33,542 bases of DNA from Chromatiales bacterium. GTDB lineage: Bacteria; Pseudomonadota; Gammaproteobacteria; UBA6429; Thiohalophilaceae. Below are positions 15,639-26,909 of the stretch, one piece after another (position 1 is the stretch's first letter; every line of letters begins with the position of its first letter). The translations under genes and the position numbers were made by a program. Below the pieces are notes generated by a model. That model was not told the origin of the DNA and made no database searches. It saw only the letters and a list, made by a program, of their open reading frames with translations. Where the stretch lies: the NCBI GenBank assembly GCA_027076325.1, contig JALTJZ010000069.1, forward strand, positions 1 through 33,542, written 5' to 3'.

Positions 15639-16985
15639 ATGGCACATTACGACTTACTTGCAATTGGCGCTGGTAGTGGCGGCTTATCGGCAGCAGAACG
15701 CGGCGCCTTGTACGGTAAAAAATGTGCCGTTATTGAAAATAAAACCGTTGGTGGCACCTGCGTTAATGTCGGCTGTGTACCAAAAAAAGTCATGTGGTTT
15801 GCATCCGGTGTTGCAGAAACACTGCATAACGCGTCCGGTTATGGCTTTGATGTTGACATTAAAAGTTTCAGCTGGAAAAAACTGGTGGATGCGCGAGAAA
15901 ATTATATCAACGGTATCACCACCTGGTACGATTCATACCTTAAAGATTCAAACATTGACTATATTAAAGGCACGGCAAAATTTGTCGATGCGCATACATT
16001 AGATGTCGGTGGCACACAACACACCGCCGATCATATTGTGATTGCACCGGGTGGCTACCCGATAGTGCCCGATGTTCAAGGTGCTGAATTAGGCATTACT
16101 TCTGATGGTTTTTTTGAACTAATCGAACAACCCAAACGGGTTGCCGTTGTTGGTGCAGGCTATATTGCAGTTGAGCTGGCCGGCTTATTAAATGGCCTGG
16201 GCAGCGATGTTTCAATGTTATTACGCCGCGGTCATTTCTTATCCGGCTTTGATGTGATGTTACGCGAAACCTTAATGGAAGAAATGGTTGAAGACGGCGT
16301 GAATATTATGTCGAAAATTAATGTACAAAAAATTGTAAAAGAAGTTGGCAATAAACTGACGATTGTCTGTGATAACGGCATTGTGCTAGAAAACTACGAT
16401 GCCTTAATCTGGGCTATCGGGCGTGCACCGGCCACCGCTAACTTAAATTTAGAGGCAGCTGGTATTGAGTATGATGAACGTGGTTATATCCCCTGCGATG
16501 ATTTTCAAAATACCAATGTAAAAAATGTATACTCAGTGGGTGATGTTACAGGTCGCGTACAACTGACACCGGTTGCCATTGCTGCTGCAAGACGCTTGTC
16601 AGACAGGCTGTTTAATAATATGCCAGACAGAAAACTGGACTATGAAAATATTCCTACTGTCATGTTTAGCCACCCGCCCATTGGCACCATCGGCTTAACC
16701 GAAGAACAGGCACGCGCTGAACACGGTGATGCGGTAAAAGTTTATACTTCAAGTTTCACCGCTATGTATCATGCACTTTGCCCTAACCAGCAAAAAACTG
16801 CACTCAAATTAATTTGCGTGGGTGCTAATGAAAAAGTAGTGGGCTGCCATATTATTGGCATGGGCGCGGATGAAATGCTGCAAGGCTTTGCGGTTGCCAT
16901 TAAAATGGGTGCCACCAAAAAAGATTTTGATAATACCGTTGCGATTCATCCGACCAGTGCAGAAGAATTAGTAACAATGAGATAA
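15639..16985 (+). CDS. gor: Glutathione-disulfide reductase
   Basis: FAD-dependent reductase that uses NADPH to keep glutathione reduced in the cytoplasm. The FAD-binding GAGSGG is at 10-15, the redox-active pair is Cys41/Cys46 in [16 protein letters not shown], the NADPH domain has [11 protein letters not shown] near 175, and the C-terminal interface carries the catalytic His in [15 protein letters not shown]. The 448-aa length and the GCVPKK signature point to glutathione reductase rather than lipoamide dehydrogenase. AAAGG precedes the ATG by about 10 bases. The carbonic anhydrase family gene starts seven bases after the stop, so the two are cotranscribed. Confidence 0.93.
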   Translation: MAHYDLLAIGAGSGGLSAAERGALYGKKCAVIENKTVGGTCVNVGCVPKKVMWFASGVAETLHNASGYGFDVDIKSFSWKKLVDARENYINGITTWYDSYLKDSNIDYIKGTAKFVDAHTLDVGGTQHTADHIVIAPGGYPIVPDVQGAELGITSDGFFELIEQPKRVAVVGAGYIAVELAGLLNGLGSDVSMLLRRGHFLSGFDVMLRETLMEEMVEDGVNIMSKINVQKIVKEVGNKLTIVCDNGIVLENYDALIWAIGRAPATANLNLEAAGIEYDERGYIPCDDFQNTNVKNVYSVGDVTGRVQLTPVAIAAARRLSDRLFNNMPDRKLDYENIPTVMFSHPPIGTIGLTEEQARAEHGDAVKVYTSSFTAMYHALCPNQQKTALKLICVGANEKVVGCHIIGMGADEMLQGFAVAIKMGATKKDFDNTVAIHPTSAEELVTMR

Positions 16986-16992
16986 AGTTTTT

Positions 16993-17526
16993 ATGACTAT
17001 TCGCTCTTACAAAAACCACACGCCTTCTCTTGGTGATAACACCTACATTGATGACTCTGCAATTATCATTGGTGATGTTCGCATTGGCAGTGACGTTTCG
17101 GTTTGGCCACTTACTGTTATCCGCGGTGATGTCAATTCAATCCATATTGGTAACAATACCAATATTCAAGATGGCTCTGTTTTGCATGTTACCCATGATG
17201 GCCCCTATGACTACAATCGCGGTGGTTATGCGCTTAATGTTGGTAGTAATATTACGGTCGGTCACAACGTTATCCTGCATGGCTGCACGATTGGCGATAA
17301 CTGTTTAATCGGCATGGGCTCGACGATTATGGATGGCGTGGTGATTAAACCCAATACCATTATTGGTGCGGGGAGCCTGGTTTCCCCCGGCAAAAAGCTG
17401 GACAAGGGCTGCCTGTACGTTGGGCGGCCGGCCAAAAAAGTACGCGAATTGAATAGCGACGAAATTGAATCTATCCAGTATTCTGCCGATCATTATATTG
17501 AGCTTAAGAACACTTATCTTGAATAG
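16993..17526 (+). CDS. Gamma-carbonic anhydrase family protein (YrdA-like)
   Basis: Left-handed beta-helix protein of the gamma-carbonic anhydrase family (YrdA, PaaY, CaiE). Hexapeptide repeats run through most of the 177 residues. Likely zinc ligands are His65 or His68 in DGSVLHVTHDG and His91 and His96 in VGHNVILHGCTIG. Members are trimers with zinc at subunit interfaces; some hydrate CO2, others have no demonstrated activity, so catalysis cannot be asserted. The C-terminal helix (ELNSDEIESIQYSADHYIEL) is family-typical. It is the second gene after gor, seven bases downstream. Confidence 0.88.
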   Translation: MTIRSYKNHTPSLGDNTYIDDSAIIIGDVRIGSDVSVWPLTVIRGDVNSIHIGNNTNIQDGSVLHVTHDGPYDYNRGGYALNVGSNITVGHNVILHGCTIGDNCLIGMGSTIMDGVVIKPNTIIGAGSLVSPGKKLDKGCLYVGRPAKKVRELNSDEIESIQYSADHYIELKNTYLE

Positions 17527-17695
17527 TTATCACTGCTGCGCCAGCAATATCAGCGCAACCCTTTAAATGACCAGCTTTTTCTATCTGATCTATTTTACGT
17601 TGAAATAGACTATAATAGTAGGCTACTTCTAAGTTTTCCGTTATTGCAAACGCTAGCGCCTGCAATGACACGACCTTTACTGAGTTATATCAACA

Positions 17696-19873
17696 ATGCA
17701 GTCAGCACCCCATCTTTTTTCCTACAAACAATACTGGGCAAAACGCTTCGGCACGGCACCGGTATTGCCAATGTCCAAAAAGGAAATGGATGATCTTGGC
17801 TGGGACAGTTGCGATATTATTATTGTAACCGGTGATGCCTATATCGATCATCCCAGTTTTGGAATGGCACTCATTGGCCGCTTGCTTGAAGCACAGGGTT
17901 TTCGGGTTGGTATCATCTCGCAACCAAACTGGCAGAATAAAACAGACTTTACCCGACTAGGCAAACCTAATTTATTTTTTGGCATTACTGCCGGCAATAT
18001 GGATTCAATGGTCAACCGCTATACGGCCGATAGAAAAATTCGACGCAACGATGCCTACACAGCAAATGGTGAACCCGGTAAACGCCCTGACCACTCTGTG
18101 AATGTTTACGCACAACGCGCCCGTGAAGCCTATAAAAATGTGCCGGTGATTATTGGCGGCATCGAAGCGAGTTTAAGGCGCATTGCCCATTTTGATTACT
18201 GGTCTGAAAAAGTACGCCGCTCTATTTTACCTGACTCTAAAGCCGATATGCTTTTTTTTGGTAATGCCGAACGCGCCATCGTCGAACTCGCACACCGCTT
18301 AGCCAAAGGTGAAAACATAAAAGATATTCGTGATATTCGCGGCACCGCTTTTATGACCAACCACATTCCTGAAGGCTGGGATGTGATTAATTCCACTGAT
18401 ATTGATCAACCCGGTCGCATTGAAAAACCGGCCGACCCTTATCTTGATACTTCAAAGCCGGATAAAAGTTGCAAAGAGCCACAGCCAGCAAAAAATATCA
18501 TTCAATTTCAGCCCAAAACGATTAACTTAAAATTAAATCGTTCTACAACCGCTATCCGCTTACCTTCATTCGAACAGGTTTCCACTGATAAAGTTTTATA
18601 CGCACACGCTTCACGCGTGTTTCACCTTGAAACCAACCCCGGCAATGCACGTGCACTTATTCAGCAGCATGGCTCAAGAATGGTATGGCTTAATCCACCC
18701 CCTATTCCATTAACAACAGCCGAACTCGATCAGGTCTATGAATTTAATTATACCCGTAAACCGCACCCCGGCTACAAACAGGCAAAAATACCGGCATGGG
18801 AAATGATTCGCCACTCCATTAATATTATGCGTGGCTGTTTTGGTGGTTGTACTTTTTGTTCGATTACCGAACATGAAGGACGGATTATACAAAGCCGTTC
18901 GGAAGACTCGATTATTCGTGAAATTGAAACCATCCGTGATAACGTTCCCGGCTTTACCGGCCATATTTCAGACCTGGGTGGGCCAACGGCCAATATGTAT
19001 GAACTTAAATGCAAATCTAAAAAAATCGAATCAGCCTGCCGACGACTTTCCTGTGTTTATCCAGATATTTGTAAAAATTTAAACACCGACCATAAACCAC
19101 TAATTAACCTCTATAAACGCGCCCGTAAACTACCCGGCATTAAAAAAATATTTGTCTCGTCAGGCTTACGTTACGATATTGCCGTGCGGTCACCGGAGTA
19201 TATTAAAGAGCTGGTATCTCACCATGTGAGTGGCTATCTAAAAATTGCGCCTGAACATACCGAAGAAAATACGCTGAATAAAATGATGAAACCCGGTATT
19301 GGCAGTTATGATAAATTTAAAACGCTGTTCGACAAGTTTTCGAAACAGGCTGGCAAAGAACAATACCTTATTCCTTATTTTATATCTGCACACCCCGGCA
19401 CAACAGATGAAGATATGCTAAATCTTTCGCTATGGTTAAAAGCGAATAAGTTCCGTCCTGATCAGGTACAGGCATTTATTCCAACACCGCTGGCTATTGC
19501 ATCCGCAATGTATCACTCTGAAAAAAACCCGCTAAAGAAAGTTGATAAAAAATCCGAACAGGTACTAACGGCAAAGGGCGCAACTCAGCGACGTTTACAC
19601 AAAGCCTTTTTGCGCTACCATGACCCCGAAAACTGGCCTATTTTAAGGGATGCATTGAAAAAAATGGGGCGAGCCGACTTAATAGGCAATGGCAAAAAAC
19701 ATTTAGTACCCGCATGGCAACCGGAAGGCACCGGGATAAAAGCTGAGCGTGAAATCGCACGCAATAAAAATAAGCAGACGGTTTCAAAATCCGCAAGCCG
19801 AAATAGAGCAAGCTACAAGGCAAGAAAAAAGCCTGCAAAAAAACACGCACCTAAACAACGTCGCCGTACCTGA
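17696..19873 (+). CDS. YgiQ family radical SAM protein
   Basis: Radical SAM enzyme of unknown substrate. The 4Fe-4S cluster motif CFGGCTFC puts ligands at Cys381, Cys385 and Cys388. The N-terminal region ([33 protein letters not shown] in overlapping parts) and the early SQPNW segment are typical of UPF0313/YgiQ, and the 725-aa length matches. The last 50 residues are very basic (Lys/Arg-rich, ending PKQRRRT), as in E. coli YgiQ. A TATAAT at 17611-17616 could serve as -10, but the -35 and the ribosome binding site are weak. It converges with glmS; 58 bases separate the stops. Confidence 0.92.
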   Translation: MQSAPHLFSYKQYWAKRFGTAPVLPMSKKEMDDLGWDSCDIIIVTGDAYIDHPSFGMALIGRLLEAQGFRVGIISQPNWQNKTDFTRLGKPNLFFGITAGNMDSMVNRYTADRKIRRNDAYTANGEPGKRPDHSVNVYAQRAREAYKNVPVIIGGIEASLRRIAHFDYWSEKVRRSILPDSKADMLFFGNAERAIVELAHRLAKGENIKDIRDIRGTAFMTNHIPEGWDVINSTDIDQPGRIEKPADPYLDTSKPDKSCKEPQPAKNIIQFQPKTINLKLNRSTTAIRLPSFEQVSTDKVLYAHASRVFHLETNPGNARALIQQHGSRMVWLNPPPIPLTTAELDQVYEFNYTRKPHPGYKQAKIPAWEMIRHSINIMRGCFGGCTFCSITEHEGRIIQSRSEDSIIREIETIRDNVPGFTGHISDLGGPTANMYELKCKSKKIESACRRLSCVYPDICKNLNTDHKPLINLYKRARKLPGIKKIFVSSGLRYDIAVRSPEYIKELVSHHVSGYLKIAPEHTEENTLNKMMKPGIGSYDKFKTLFDKFSKQAGKEQYLIPYFISAHPGTTDEDMLNLSLWLKANKFRPDQVQAFIPTPLAIASAMYHSEKNPLKKVDKKSEQVLTAKGATQRRLHKAFLRYHDPENWPILRDALKKMGRADLIGNGKKHLVPAWQPEGTGIKAEREIARNKNKQTVSKSASRNRASYKARKKPAKKHAPKQRRRT

Positions 19874-19908
19874 ATTATGTAAACTCTAAAAATTATGTAA
19901 ACTCTAAA
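19873..19908. repeat. Perfect tandem duplication of 18 bp
   Basis: AATTATGTAAACTCTAAA occurs twice end to end (19873-19890 and 19891-19908). The first copy begins with the last base of the ygiQ stop codon. The pair fills most of the gap between ygiQ and glmS. It looks like a recent slippage duplication. Confidence 0.9.
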
Positions 19909-19931
19909 GGTGCAATGGTGTGCTAGATTAT

Positions 19932-21767
19932 CTACTCAACTGTTACTGACTTTGCAAGATTACGCGGCTGATCAACATCGGTGCCTTTTAAAATAGCCAC
20001 ATGATATGACAGTAATTGTAATGGAATGGTATGAATAATCGGTGAGGTTTCGTCTTCGCATTCAACCACATTTAATACATGAATATTTTCATCTTCTTTA
20101 AAATGTGATTTTTTATCTGCAAAAACAAAAAGCTCACCACCACGCGCTTTAACTTCCTGTAAATTACTTTTCAGCTTTTCGAGCATGTCATTATTTGGTG
20201 CTACCGAAATAACCGGCATCTCACTATCCACCAATGCCAATGGCCCATGTTTTAATTCACCCGCAGGATATGCTTCGGCATGGATATAAGAAATTTCCTT
20301 TAACTTGAGTGCGCCCTCCATTGCTACCGGGTAATGTAAGCCCCGCCCCAGAAAAAGTGCGTGACGCTTGTCGGCAAACATTTCCGAAACGTCTTTAATT
20401 TCTGCATCCATTTCCAGTACTTTATCTATCTTGGCAGGCAATGCTTTTAACTGTTTAACCAGATCGGCTTCTTTTTTTCCATCAAGGCCATGACGCCGAC
20501 CCACAACAATCACCAGCATTAATAAAGCAACCAGTTGTGTTGTAAATGCTTTAGTAGACGCAACGCCAATTTCTGGCCCCGCCCTTGTTAATAAAGTTAA
20601 ATCACTTTCGCGTGTTAAGGAGCTTTCCGGTACATTGCAAATGGTTAACGACTGGCCGAAACCTAAACGCTTGGCTTCTTTTAAGCCCGCCAGCGTATCG
20701 GCTGTTTCACCGGATTGCGAAATGGTAACAATCAGGGAATTTTTTCTAACCACCGGCTTGCGATAACGAAACTCGCTGGCAACTTCCACGCTACAGGGAA
20801 TGTTGGCCAGTGTTTCAAACCAGTGCCTGGCCACCAACCCGGAATGATAACTCGTACCGCAGGCAATAATATGCACACCCTGAATATTATCAAAAACTTG
20901 CCTGGCATTTAAACCAAAACTTTCTTCCAGAATTTTGTGTCCGCTAATACGACCTTCTAAAGTATCTGTTACCGCACGTGCTTGTTCATAAATTTCTTTA
21001 AGCATGTAATGGCGGTATTCACCACGCTCAACCGAGTCGGCCGTTAATTCACTTTCTTTAATTTCACGCTCAACAACGTTATTATTTGAATCGTAAATGG
21101 TTAGAGATTGACGCGTAATATCGGCAACATCACCTTCTTCTAAAAAAATAAATCGCTGTGTTACAGGCAAAAGAGCAGCAACATCGGAGGCAATAAAATA
21201 TTCACCAATACCAACACCAATGACCAAAGGGCTGCCACTGCGCGCAGCAACCAGTCGCCCGTCTTCGCTATTGCTGATAACGCCTAACCCATACGCACCC
21301 TCAAATTCTTTAATCGACTCTTTAATCGCCGTTAATAAATCTTTTTTCTGTACGATATGGTGTTCGTAAACCTGGTGTGCAATAACTTCGGTATCGGTAT
21401 CGGATGTAAATTCATACCCTGCTTTTGTTTGAGCGGTACGGAGTTCTTCATGGTTTTCTATAATACCGTTATGCACGACTGCAACGGATTGACGGCAAAC
21501 ATGGGGATGTGCATTTTTTTTTGTCGGTTCACCGTGTGTGGCCCATCGGGTATGTGCAATACCTGAATGTGCAACAAGCTTAGCCTTATTGGCCTGCTTT
21601 TCGAGCTCAGCTACTTTGCCCGGCATCCGCACACGCTCGATACAGCCGTCCTCATTTACCACCGCAACACCGGCAGAATCGTAACCACGATATTCTAAGC
21701 GTTTGAGTCCTTCAATAAGAATAGGAACGACATCGCGCTCAGCCACTGCTCCAACAATACCGCACAT
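19932..21767 (-). CDS. glmS: Glutamine-fructose-6-phosphate aminotransferase (isomerizing) GlmS
   Basis: First committed enzyme of amino-sugar synthesis: converts fructose 6-phosphate and glutamine into glucosamine 6-phosphate. The N-terminal glutaminase domain begins MCGIVGA, with Cys2 (Cys1 after Met removal) as nucleophile, and includes [10 protein letters not shown]. Two SIS domains follow (SQSGETADT in the first, [17 protein letters not shown] in the second), and the protein ends [13 protein letters not shown] as the family does. The length of 611 is standard. GGAG lies nine bases before the ATG. It follows glmU by 197 bases, a gap with a 16-bp palindrome containing two -10-like boxes, so it may have its own promoter. 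The GlmS-GlmU order matches E. coli. Confidence 0.97.
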   Translation of the reverse strand: MCGIVGAVAERDVVPILIEGLKRLEYRGYDSAGVAVVNEDGCIERVRMPGKVAELEKQANKAKLVAHSGIAHTRWATHGEPTKKNAHPHVCRQSVAVVHNGIIENHEELRTAQTKAGYEFTSDTDTEVIAHQVYEHHIVQKKDLLTAIKESIKEFEGAYGLGVISNSEDGRLVAARSGSPLVIGVGIGEYFIASDVAALLPVTQRFIFLEEGDVADITRQSLTIYDSNNNVVEREIKESELTADSVERGEYRHYMLKEIYEQARAVTDTLEGRISGHKILEESFGLNARQVFDNIQGVHIIACGTSYHSGLVARHWFETLANIPCSVEVASEFRYRKPVVRKNSLIVTISQSGETADTLAGLKEAKRLGFGQSLTICNVPESSLTRESDLTLLTRAGPEIGVASTKAFTTQLVALLMLVIVVGRRHGLDGKKEADLVKQLKALPAKIDKVLEMDAEIKDVSEMFADKRHALFLGRGLHYPVAMEGALKLKEISYIHAEAYPAGELKHGPLALVDSEMPVISVAPNNDMLEKLKSNLQEVKARGGELFVFADKKSHFKEDENIHVLNVVECEDETSPIIHTIPLQLLSYHVAILKGTDVDQPRNLAKSVTVE

Positions 21768-21810
21768 GTTGCTTTACTCCATTAACCGTACACTTCTATT
21801 TTAACTAAAT

Positions 21811-21827
21811 ATTATAATGCATTATAA
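21811..21827 (-). promoter_or_regulatory. Candidate glmS promoter within a palindrome
   Basis: TTATAATGCATTATAA (21812-21827) is a perfect 16-bp palindrome about 45 bases upstream of the glmS ATG. On the minus strand it offers two TATAAT hexamers ten bases apart. No good -35 hexamer is seen. It may be a promoter with overlapping operator. Confidence 0.35.
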
Positions 21828-21964
21828 CCACGGCGACACAGCGAACACGGCAAAAAGAATGTTTTGTAGATATTTTGTTTTATTATCCAACACAACCAGG
21901 CTTCATTACTGCAAACCGTATACGCCGAAAATAAATTATCTTCGCTATGCTGCTGTGGTTTAAC

Positions 21965-23332
21965 TTATTTCCTGCTTTTAGTTGGTCGCTTCCAACCTTT
22001 AATTGATGTCTGTTTTGAGCGCGACAATGTTAATTCATTTTCCGGTGCGTCTTTTGTGATTGTTGAGCCTGCGCCAATCGTCGCACCATCACCGACTTTA
22101 ACCGGTGCGATTAACTGTGTGTCCGAACCAATAAAGGCATTATCGCCAATCTCGGTTCTGAATTTGTTGGCACCATCATAATTGCAGGTGATAGTGCCCG
22201 CACCAATGTTCACCCCTTTCCCCATATCGGTATCGCCAATATAACTTAAATGGTTGATTTTGCTGCCTTTGTCAATGTTGGCGTTCTTTATCTCAACAAA
22301 ATTCCCGACATGGGTTTCAGATGACAGTTTTGTTCCGGGGCGAATACGGGCAAACGGCCCTACTTTGCTACCAGCCCCAATCTGTGCCTGTTCAATATGA
22401 CACATCGGCTGAATCACCACACCGCTATCAATCGTGGCATCTTTAATAACACAGTTGGCACCAACACGCACATTATCACCAATAACAACGTCCCCTTCCA
22501 GAATAACATTTATGTCCAGCGTTACATCGTTGCCCACAGTGACATTGCCGCGAATATCCAGCCGTGCCGGATCAATAACCGTAACACCCTGCGCCATTAA
22601 ACCTTGCGCATTGCTTAACTGATAAAAGCTTTCCAGCTCGGCCAGCTGTAACCGGCTGTTCACACCCAGCACTTCTTCTTCACTTTCCGGGTGCACCGTT
22701 TTAATGGCCATCCCGTCATTCACTGCCATCGCAATCACATCAGTTAAATAATATTCACCCTGTGCATTGCTGTTATCCAGCCGCTTTAGCCAGCTGCGCA
22801 ATTCACCTGCATTAACCGCCAGAATGCCGGTATTAATTTCTGTGATTTGTTTTTCTGTTTCACTGGCATCTTTGTGTTCTACAATACGCTCAACCTGACC
22901 CGCCTTATTTCGAACAATACGCCCGTAGCCAGCCGGATCATCTAAATAAACGGTTAACAGGGCAAAATCATCTTTAGCCTGTTCTATTAAATGTTTTAAT
23001 GTTTCGGTTTTAATTAAAGGTACGTCACCGTACAGGATTAAGGCGGTTTCATTATCTTTAAGTTCCGGCATCGCCTGATCAACGGCATGGCCTGTACCGA
23101 GCTGTTCTTCCTGAACAACCCAGTTAATATTATCATCGTTGATTGTTTTTGGTACAATATCGCCACCGTGGCCATAAACACCAATAATTTTAGCGGCATT
23201 TAACTGATAGGCGGTATCAATAACATGCTGAAGCAGCGCTTTACCCGCAATCGGGTGTAATACTTTAGGCAAGCTGGACTTCATTCTTGAACCTTGCCCG
23301 GCAGCTAAAATAATAACACTAACGTTACTCAT
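21965..23332 (-). CDS. glmU: Bifunctional N-acetylglucosamine-1-phosphate uridyltransferase / glucosamine-1-phosphate acetyltransferase GlmU
   Basis: Catalyses the last two steps to UDP-GlcNAc: acetylation of glucosamine 1-phosphate by the C-terminal domain, then uridylyl transfer by the N-terminal domain. The pyrophosphorylase domain (about 1-225) starts with LAAGQGSRMKSSLPKVLHP; the left-handed beta-helix domain (about 250-440) has hexapeptide repeats and the signatures INHLSYIGD and NIGAGTITCNYDG. At 455 aa it is full length. It lies between slyD and glmS on the same strand. Its ribosome binding site is weak (GAGAAAAAGT before ATG). Confidence 0.97.
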   Translation of the reverse strand: MSNVSVIILAAGQGSRMKSSLPKVLHPIAGKALLQHVIDTAYQLNAAKIIGVYGHGGDIVPKTINDDNINWVVQEEQLGTGHAVDQAMPELKDNETALILYGDVPLIKTETLKHLIEQAKDDFALLTVYLDDPAGYGRIVRNKAGQVERIVEHKDASETEKQITEINTGILAVNAGELRSWLKRLDNSNAQGEYYLTDVIAMAVNDGMAIKTVHPESEEEVLGVNSRLQLAELESFYQLSNAQGLMAQGVTVIDPARLDIRGNVTVGNDVTLDINVILEGDVVIGDNVRVGANCVIKDATIDSGVVIQPMCHIEQAQIGAGSKVGPFARIRPGTKLSSETHVGNFVEIKNANIDKGSKINHLSYIGDTDMGKGVNIGAGTITCNYDGANKFRTEIGDNAFIGSDTQLIAPVKVGDGATIGAGSTITKDAPENELTLSRSKQTSIKGWKRPTKSRK

Positions 23333-23403
23333 ACTTTTTCTCTAAATATTTTTATTTAACCACTAATAACACAAGGATTACATAATAAATTTTTTAGTAT
23401 ATT

Positions 23404-23898
23404 CTAGTGCTTCCGATTATCGGGTATTGCGTTCTGTGCGGCAATGCCTGAACCAACTTCATCTGCCGTTGCATCACGAATTTCTTTTATGTTAAGAATA
23501 AAAGTCATTGTTTTTCCAGCATAGGGATGGTTGCCGTCCAGCTCAATTTCACCATTTTCAATTTTAGTTACAACCATTGTTCTTGTCTGGCCATCTTCAT
23601 TCTGAAATTGTGCTTCTTTCCCAATCTCGCGGTATTCTTCCGGCACATTTTCAAGTTTGTCTCGAAAAATTAAGCCCTCATCAAATTCACCAAAACCATC
23701 TTTAGGTGGAACCGCAATTTTTACTGTCTCACCCACTGATCGGCCTTCCATTGCTTCTGCAATTTTAGGAATAACCCGTTTGTCTGCACCATGAACATAA
23801 GCCATTGGCAAATCGGATTGCTCCTGAATGCTGCCGTTCTCGTCCAGTATTGAATAGGTAAAGGTAACAACTTTGTGTTTTTCTACTTTTTCTGACAT
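23404..23898 (-). CDS. slyD: FKBP-type peptidyl-prolyl cis-trans isomerase, SlyD-like
   Basis: Proline isomerase and chaperone of the SlyD type. The split FKBP domain is recognisable (VVTFTYSILDENGSI at the start; GNHPYAGKTMTFILNIKEI near 120-140), with the insert-in-flap domain between (about 70-120). The protein ends at residue 164 without the Cys/His-rich metal-binding tail of E. coli SlyD, so a nickel-delivery role is unlikely. It sits between the atp operon terminator and glmU, a position usually without this gene. The terminator at 23948-23975 should separate it from atpC, implying its own promoter. Confidence 0.88.
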   Translation of the reverse strand: MSEKVEKHKVVTFTYSILDENGSIQEQSDLPMAYVHGADKRVIPKIAEAMEGRSVGETVKIAVPPKDGFGEFDEGLIFRDKLENVPEEYREIGKEAQFQNEDGQTRTMVVTKIENGEIELDGNHPYAGKTMTFILNIKEIRDATADEVGSGIAAQNAIPDNRKH

Positions 23899-23947
23899 TT
23901 TTACACTCTTAAATATATTTTATAATCACGAAGACCATTAGAGGCAC

Positions 23948-23975
23948 AAAAAAAGGCAGTATAACTGCCTTTTTT
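23948..23975 (-). terminator. Terminator of the atp operon
   Basis: AGGCAGT (23954-23960) and ACTGCCT (23964-23970) form a stem with a 3-nt loop, with an A run on one side and a T run on the other that extend the pairing. On the minus strand the stem is followed by a T run. It lies about 30 bases after the atpC stop. Confidence 0.88.
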
Positions 23976-24000
23976 AAAAGTAGCAGTTAACTAATTACAA

Positions 24001-24426
24001 CTAGCCCTTCATTTTGCTTCGCATACGAGAAATAGCCTGAAGTTGTGCCATTGCTTCTGCAAGTTCTGCCTGGGCATCAGCAATATTAATTTCGCTTGTT
24101 TGGTCTTTAAGCGCTTGCTCTGCTTTTTCTTTTGCTTCCAGTGCAGCCGCTTCATCCAGATCGGCTGCGCGCACAGCAGTATCAGATAAAATCGTAACGA
24201 CATGAGGCTGTACTTCAAGAATACCACCAGAAACATAAATAGACTCTTCTTCACCACCTTGTTTTGTAATGCGAACTTCACCTGGTTTTAAAGGTGTTAA
24301 CATTTGAGTGTGGCGTGGGTAAATACCCACTTCACCCATTACTGCAGGTGCAACAACGATTTCGCAAACACCTGAAAAAATTTCATGCTCAGCGCTTACG
24401 ATATCTAAATGCATTGTCATAGCCAT
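24001..24426 (-). CDS. atpC: ATP synthase F1 subunit epsilon
   Basis: Central-stalk subunit of F1 that inhibits ATP hydrolysis. The 141-aa protein has the N-terminal beta-sandwich ([34 protein letters not shown]) and a C-terminal pair of helices (about 90-141, [19 protein letters not shown] and following). The start at 24426 is preceded by AAAGGT. It is the last gene of the operon, separated from atpD by an unusually long 114-base spacer rich in hairpins, and followed by the operon terminator. Confidence 0.95.
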   Translation of the reverse strand: MAMTMHLDIVSAEHEIFSGVCEIVVAPAVMGEVGIYPRHTQMLTPLKPGEVRITKQGGEEESIYVSGGILEVQPHVVTILSDTAVRAADLDEAAALEAKEKAEQALKDQTSEINIADAQAELAEAMAQLQAISRMRSKMKG

Positions 24427-24540
24427 GACTTTTTACCTTTATTTAAACTTCAAAGTACCCCATGCTCACGATAAGATTATGGGGCTTCTTAAAAGGAGAG
24501 CTTCTCCCCTTAAGTCGTCAACTTAAATGCTGACGATATA
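24427..24540 (-). promoter_or_regulatory. Structured atpD-atpC spacer with three hairpins
   Basis: In transcript order: arms CGTCA / TGACG (24535-24531, 24520-24516), then an 11-bp stem with a 3-nt loop (24513-24503, 24499-24489) containing two G-U pairs, then CCCCAT / ATGGGG (24484-24479, 24463-24458). The G-U pairs exist only on the transcribed strand, which suggests that RNA structure, not DNA symmetry, is maintained. It may set the atpC level or act as an RNA processing site. No T run follows, so termination is not expected. Confidence 0.5.
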
Positions 24541-25938
<1,398 letters not shown>

Positions 25939-25956
25939 TCAAAGTATAATTTGGTT

Positions 25957-25990
25957 TTTAAAGATGTCCTGTTTAACTAGCATCTTTAAA
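25957..25990 (-). promoter_or_regulatory. Hairpin in the atpG-atpD spacer
   Basis: Perfect 10-bp arms TTTAAAGATG (25957-25966) and CATCTTTAAA (25981-25990) with a 14-nt loop lie within the 114-base gap between atpG and atpD. The stem is AT-rich and lacks a T run after it in transcript direction. It may be an RNA processing or stability element. Confidence 0.45.
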
Positions 25991-26031
25991 GTTCATAAAT
26001 TTTTTCGTGCTTGAGTATATTTTTCGGGCTT

Positions 26032-26892
26032 TTATACTGCTGCAGCGCCACTCACAATTTCAGAAATCTCCTGAGTAATGGCAGCCTGTCGTGCTTTGTT
26101 ATACACAAGCTGTAAATCATCGATTAAATCACCCGCATTATCGGTTGCCGACTTCATTGCAATCATACGCGAAGCCATTTCACAGGCAATATTTTCAACC
26201 ACGCTCTGGTAAACCAATGATTCAATATAACGAATCATTAAGCTGTCCAGTACCTCTTTTGCATTCGGTTCGTAAATATAATCCCAATGATGTTTTAATT
26301 CTGCATCATCTTCTATTGATACAATGGGTAACAACTGATCAACCTGTGGCTGCTGAGTCATTGTATTAACAAACTCATTAGACACTATAAATAAGCGATC
26401 TATTACACCATCATTATAAGCATCAAGCATCGTTTTCACGGTACCAATTAAATCCGTGAGCGCAGGGGCATCTCCCAGGTGAGTTGCTTGTGCACGCAAA
26501 GCGCCTAAACGCTTGAAAAAAGTCTGTGCCTTTGAGCCAATAGTACAAAACTCAACATCAACATTTTTATCAGACCAGGTTTTCATGTGCATCAAAGTTG
26601 CTCTAAATAAATTATTATTTAAGCCGCCACATAAACCACGGTCAGAGGAAACCACAATGTAACCAACACGCTTTACAGCGCGGTCATTTAAATAAGGATG
26701 CTTGTACTCAGTATGTGCAAAAGCCAAATGCTCAATCACCTGACGCATTTTTTTTGAGTATGGCCGCGATGCAGCCATGCGATCCTGCGCTTTACGCATT
26801 TTACTCGCTGCAACCATTTCCATTGCACTAGTGATCTTTTGCGTATTTTGCACGCTCTTGATCTGGTTGCGAATCTCTTTACCGCTTGCCAT
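26032..26892 (-). CDS. atpG: ATP synthase F1 subunit gamma
   Basis: Rotor shaft of F1, coupling c-ring rotation to catalysis. It has the conserved N-terminal helix ([19 protein letters not shown]), the mid-protein [10 protein letters not shown] motif and the C-terminal helix ([19 protein letters not shown]) that together form the coiled-coil shaft. The length of 286 is normal. It lies 17 bases downstream of atpA. Confidence 0.97.
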   Translation of the reverse strand: MASGKEIRNQIKSVQNTQKITSAMEMVAASKMRKAQDRMAASRPYSKKMRQVIEHLAFAHTEYKHPYLNDRAVKRVGYIVVSSDRGLCGGLNNNLFRATLMHMKTWSDKNVDVEFCTIGSKAQTFFKRLGALRAQATHLGDAPALTDLIGTVKTMLDAYNDGVIDRLFIVSNEFVNTMTQQPQVDQLLPIVSIEDDAELKHHWDYIYEPNAKEVLDSLMIRYIESLVYQSVVENIACEMASRMIAMKSATDNAGDLIDDLQLVYNKARQAAITQEISEIVSGAAAV

Positions 26893-26909
26893 AAATTTTT
26901 ACCTGATTA

